Assembly (NCBI GenBank): GCA_003427395.1 | Contig: BFEA01000004.1 | Coordinates: forward strand, 3,864,707 to 3,909,143 | Length of the DNA stretch: 44,437 nt | Source of the DNA: Chara braunii | Taxonomy: Eukaryota > Streptophyta > Charophyceae > Charales > Characeae | Reading direction: 5' to 3' | In this document: one piece after another, positions 43,551 through 44,437 of the stretch | Position numbering within the stretch: position 1 is the stretch's first letter | Layout: each line of letters opens with the position of its first letter | Program-made: the position numbers and the translations under genes | The notes under the pieces: model-generated | What the model saw: the letters and a program-made list of their open reading frames with translations, nothing else | Told to the model about the DNA's origin: nothing | The model's database searches: none

Positions 43551-43815
43551 AAGGCCATGTGGCACAGGTAGGGGTGGGGAGGGGAGGTTATAGTGAGTAC
43601 ATTTCAACAACCAAGATAAGGGGGAGGAGGGCGAAGACGTGGAGGAGCAACAGGAGGAGGGCAAAGTCGTGGATGGTGAAGAACGGGAGGAGGATGAAGA
43701 CAAGGAACATGACGACAAAGTTCCAGAAAAAAAAGGAAAAAAGGTGCCACGTGGCATAAGCAGGGAAGGGAGCGGGGGAGGTTATAACAAGTACCTGACG
43801 ATGACCAAGACGAGG
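43551..43815 (+). repeat. ~189-bp direct repeat with purine-rich spacer
   Basis: GTGGCACAGG...GGGGAGGTTATAGTGAGTAC (43,559 on) is repeated as GTGGCATAAG...GGGGGAGGTTATAACAAGTAC from 43,751. Between them lies GAGGAGG/GAAGA-rich sequence. Frames here are acidic or Arg-rich translations of purine repeats. Confidence 0.55.
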
Positions 43816-43940
43816 AGGAGGAGGAGGAGCAGGAGGAGGACGCAAACATGGAGAAGGAGGAGGCAGATGGAGGAGCAGAAAGGAGGAAGACCACGACAAC
43901 AAAACGACGAGCGAGCGAGCGAGCGAGAGAGAGAGAGAGC
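43812..43940 (+). repeat. Purine-rich unit, copy 1, ending in (GCGA)n(GA)n
   Basis: GAGGAGGAGG, GACGCAAACATGGAGAAGG, CAGATGGAGGAGCAGAAAGG and ACAACAAAACGACGAG follow in order, then GCGA and GA repeats. Nearly the same unit recurs ~489 bp downstream. Confidence 0.8.
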
Positions 43941-44300
43941 TGCTTCCACTACTCCTTGCTGGGCTCCTCGCGTGGCCTACGCTGCAACCACTGCCATCTC
44001 TTCTGCGTCTGCTCCTTGCCTGCTATGGCCGCCTCGTTGCCCTGCTTCTTTCTCCCTCTGACAATGGTGGTAGTGGCGGGCATGCAAGCTCAAACGTTGT
44101 TGTGGGAGGGGGGCCGACCGAACTCGTAAGGCGGGAGGATGAATTCAAAGACTGTGCCCACTACGAAGCTGCCACGATGCAAGGACGACATTCAAACGGG
44201 CAGAAACATACAAGGAAGAAAACTTCCCACAGGCAAAAAAAAAAATTATCCTCCTACCGGGTGCCCAGGCCAAAAAAAATCTGCTCGTATTTTTGGCTGT
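43941..44300. other. Unique-looking spacer between purine repeats
   Basis: More balanced sequence, with GCTGCTTCCACTACTCC to CCCTGCTTCTTTCTCCC at 43,940-44,060. Plus-strand frames run 43,639-44,061 and 43,848-44,129 but begin in the GA repeat. I see no domain. Confidence 0.4.
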
Positions 44301-44394
44301 GAGGAGGAGGAGGAGGAGCGGGAGGAGGACGCAGACATGGAGAAGGAGGAGGCGGATGGAGGAGCAGAAAGGAGGAAGACCATGACAACAAAAC

Positions 44395-44437
<43 letters not shown>
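44301..44437 (+). repeat. Purine-rich unit, copy 2, ending in (GA)n at the window edge
   Basis: Colinear with 43,812-43,940, with a few substitutions (GACGCAGACATGG for GACGCAAACATGG). It ends in at least 19 GA dinucleotides that run off the window. Confidence 0.85.

Noticed and set aside
43639-44129. Acidic then Arg-rich frames near the window end
   Set aside because: They originate in GAGGAGG/GAAGA repeats that are also open on the minus strand.

Overview
This window looks like gene-poor, repeat-dominated nuclear DNA from a streptophyte (land plant or charophyte green alga). Three things point there: an LTR-retrotransposon family primed by tRNA-Asp, a decayed plant-type LINE with a C-terminal reverse-transcriptase zinc-binding region, and a hAT transposon with intact 8-bp target-site duplications (TSDs). 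A charophyte with a large repeat-rich genome, such as Chara, is my best guess; this is inference only. I found no intact host protein gene, no rRNA gene and no convincing functional tRNA gene. Almost every open frame is chance or a translation of tandem repeats.

Layout: (1) 1-12,060 holds a large retroelement (element 1). Its 5' LTR is cut at 230 by the right end of a GC-rich hAT-like element. A tRNA-Asp primer-binding site lies at 543-559, an 11-kb non-coding interior full of minisatellites and tRNA-like modules follows, then a polypurine tract (11,584-11,597) and the 3' LTR (11,598-12,060). (2) 12,061-21,640 is a composite repeat (B1). It contains a 4.8-kb minisatellite whose orientation flips at about 16,957, making a giant inverted repeat. 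(3) 21,651 to about 25,560 is a second member of the same LTR family (LTR, primer-binding site, shared 0.65-kb block, broken gag-like reading frame). A minus-strand LTR lies at 26,211 to about 26,680. (4) 28,043-29,029 is a hAT transposon with 10-bp terminal inverted repeats (TIRs) and perfect TSDs, containing a 557-bp assembly gap. (5) 29,350-32,000 has degenerate tandem repeats, a set of nested and mutually exclusive hairpins ending in poly-A, and tRNA-derived SINE-like fragments. (6) 33,370-36,771 is a 5'-truncated LINE: one frame runs 2.7 kb without an indel but carries 14 stops, 13 of them TAG or TGA. (7) 38,735-43,190 is a second composite repeat (B2) sharing flanking modules with B1, but with a 384-bp perfect-length inverted repeat where B1 has its minisatellite. 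(8) 43,350-44,437 holds a CCGG-rich element and purine-rich low-complexity DNA ending in (GA)n.

The elements are nested and decayed. The hAT element landed in an LTR, LTR copies face both ways, and the B1 and B2 composites appear to have expanded tandem arrays and folded them into inverted repeats. Percent identities and unit counts below are by eye, not computed alignments.
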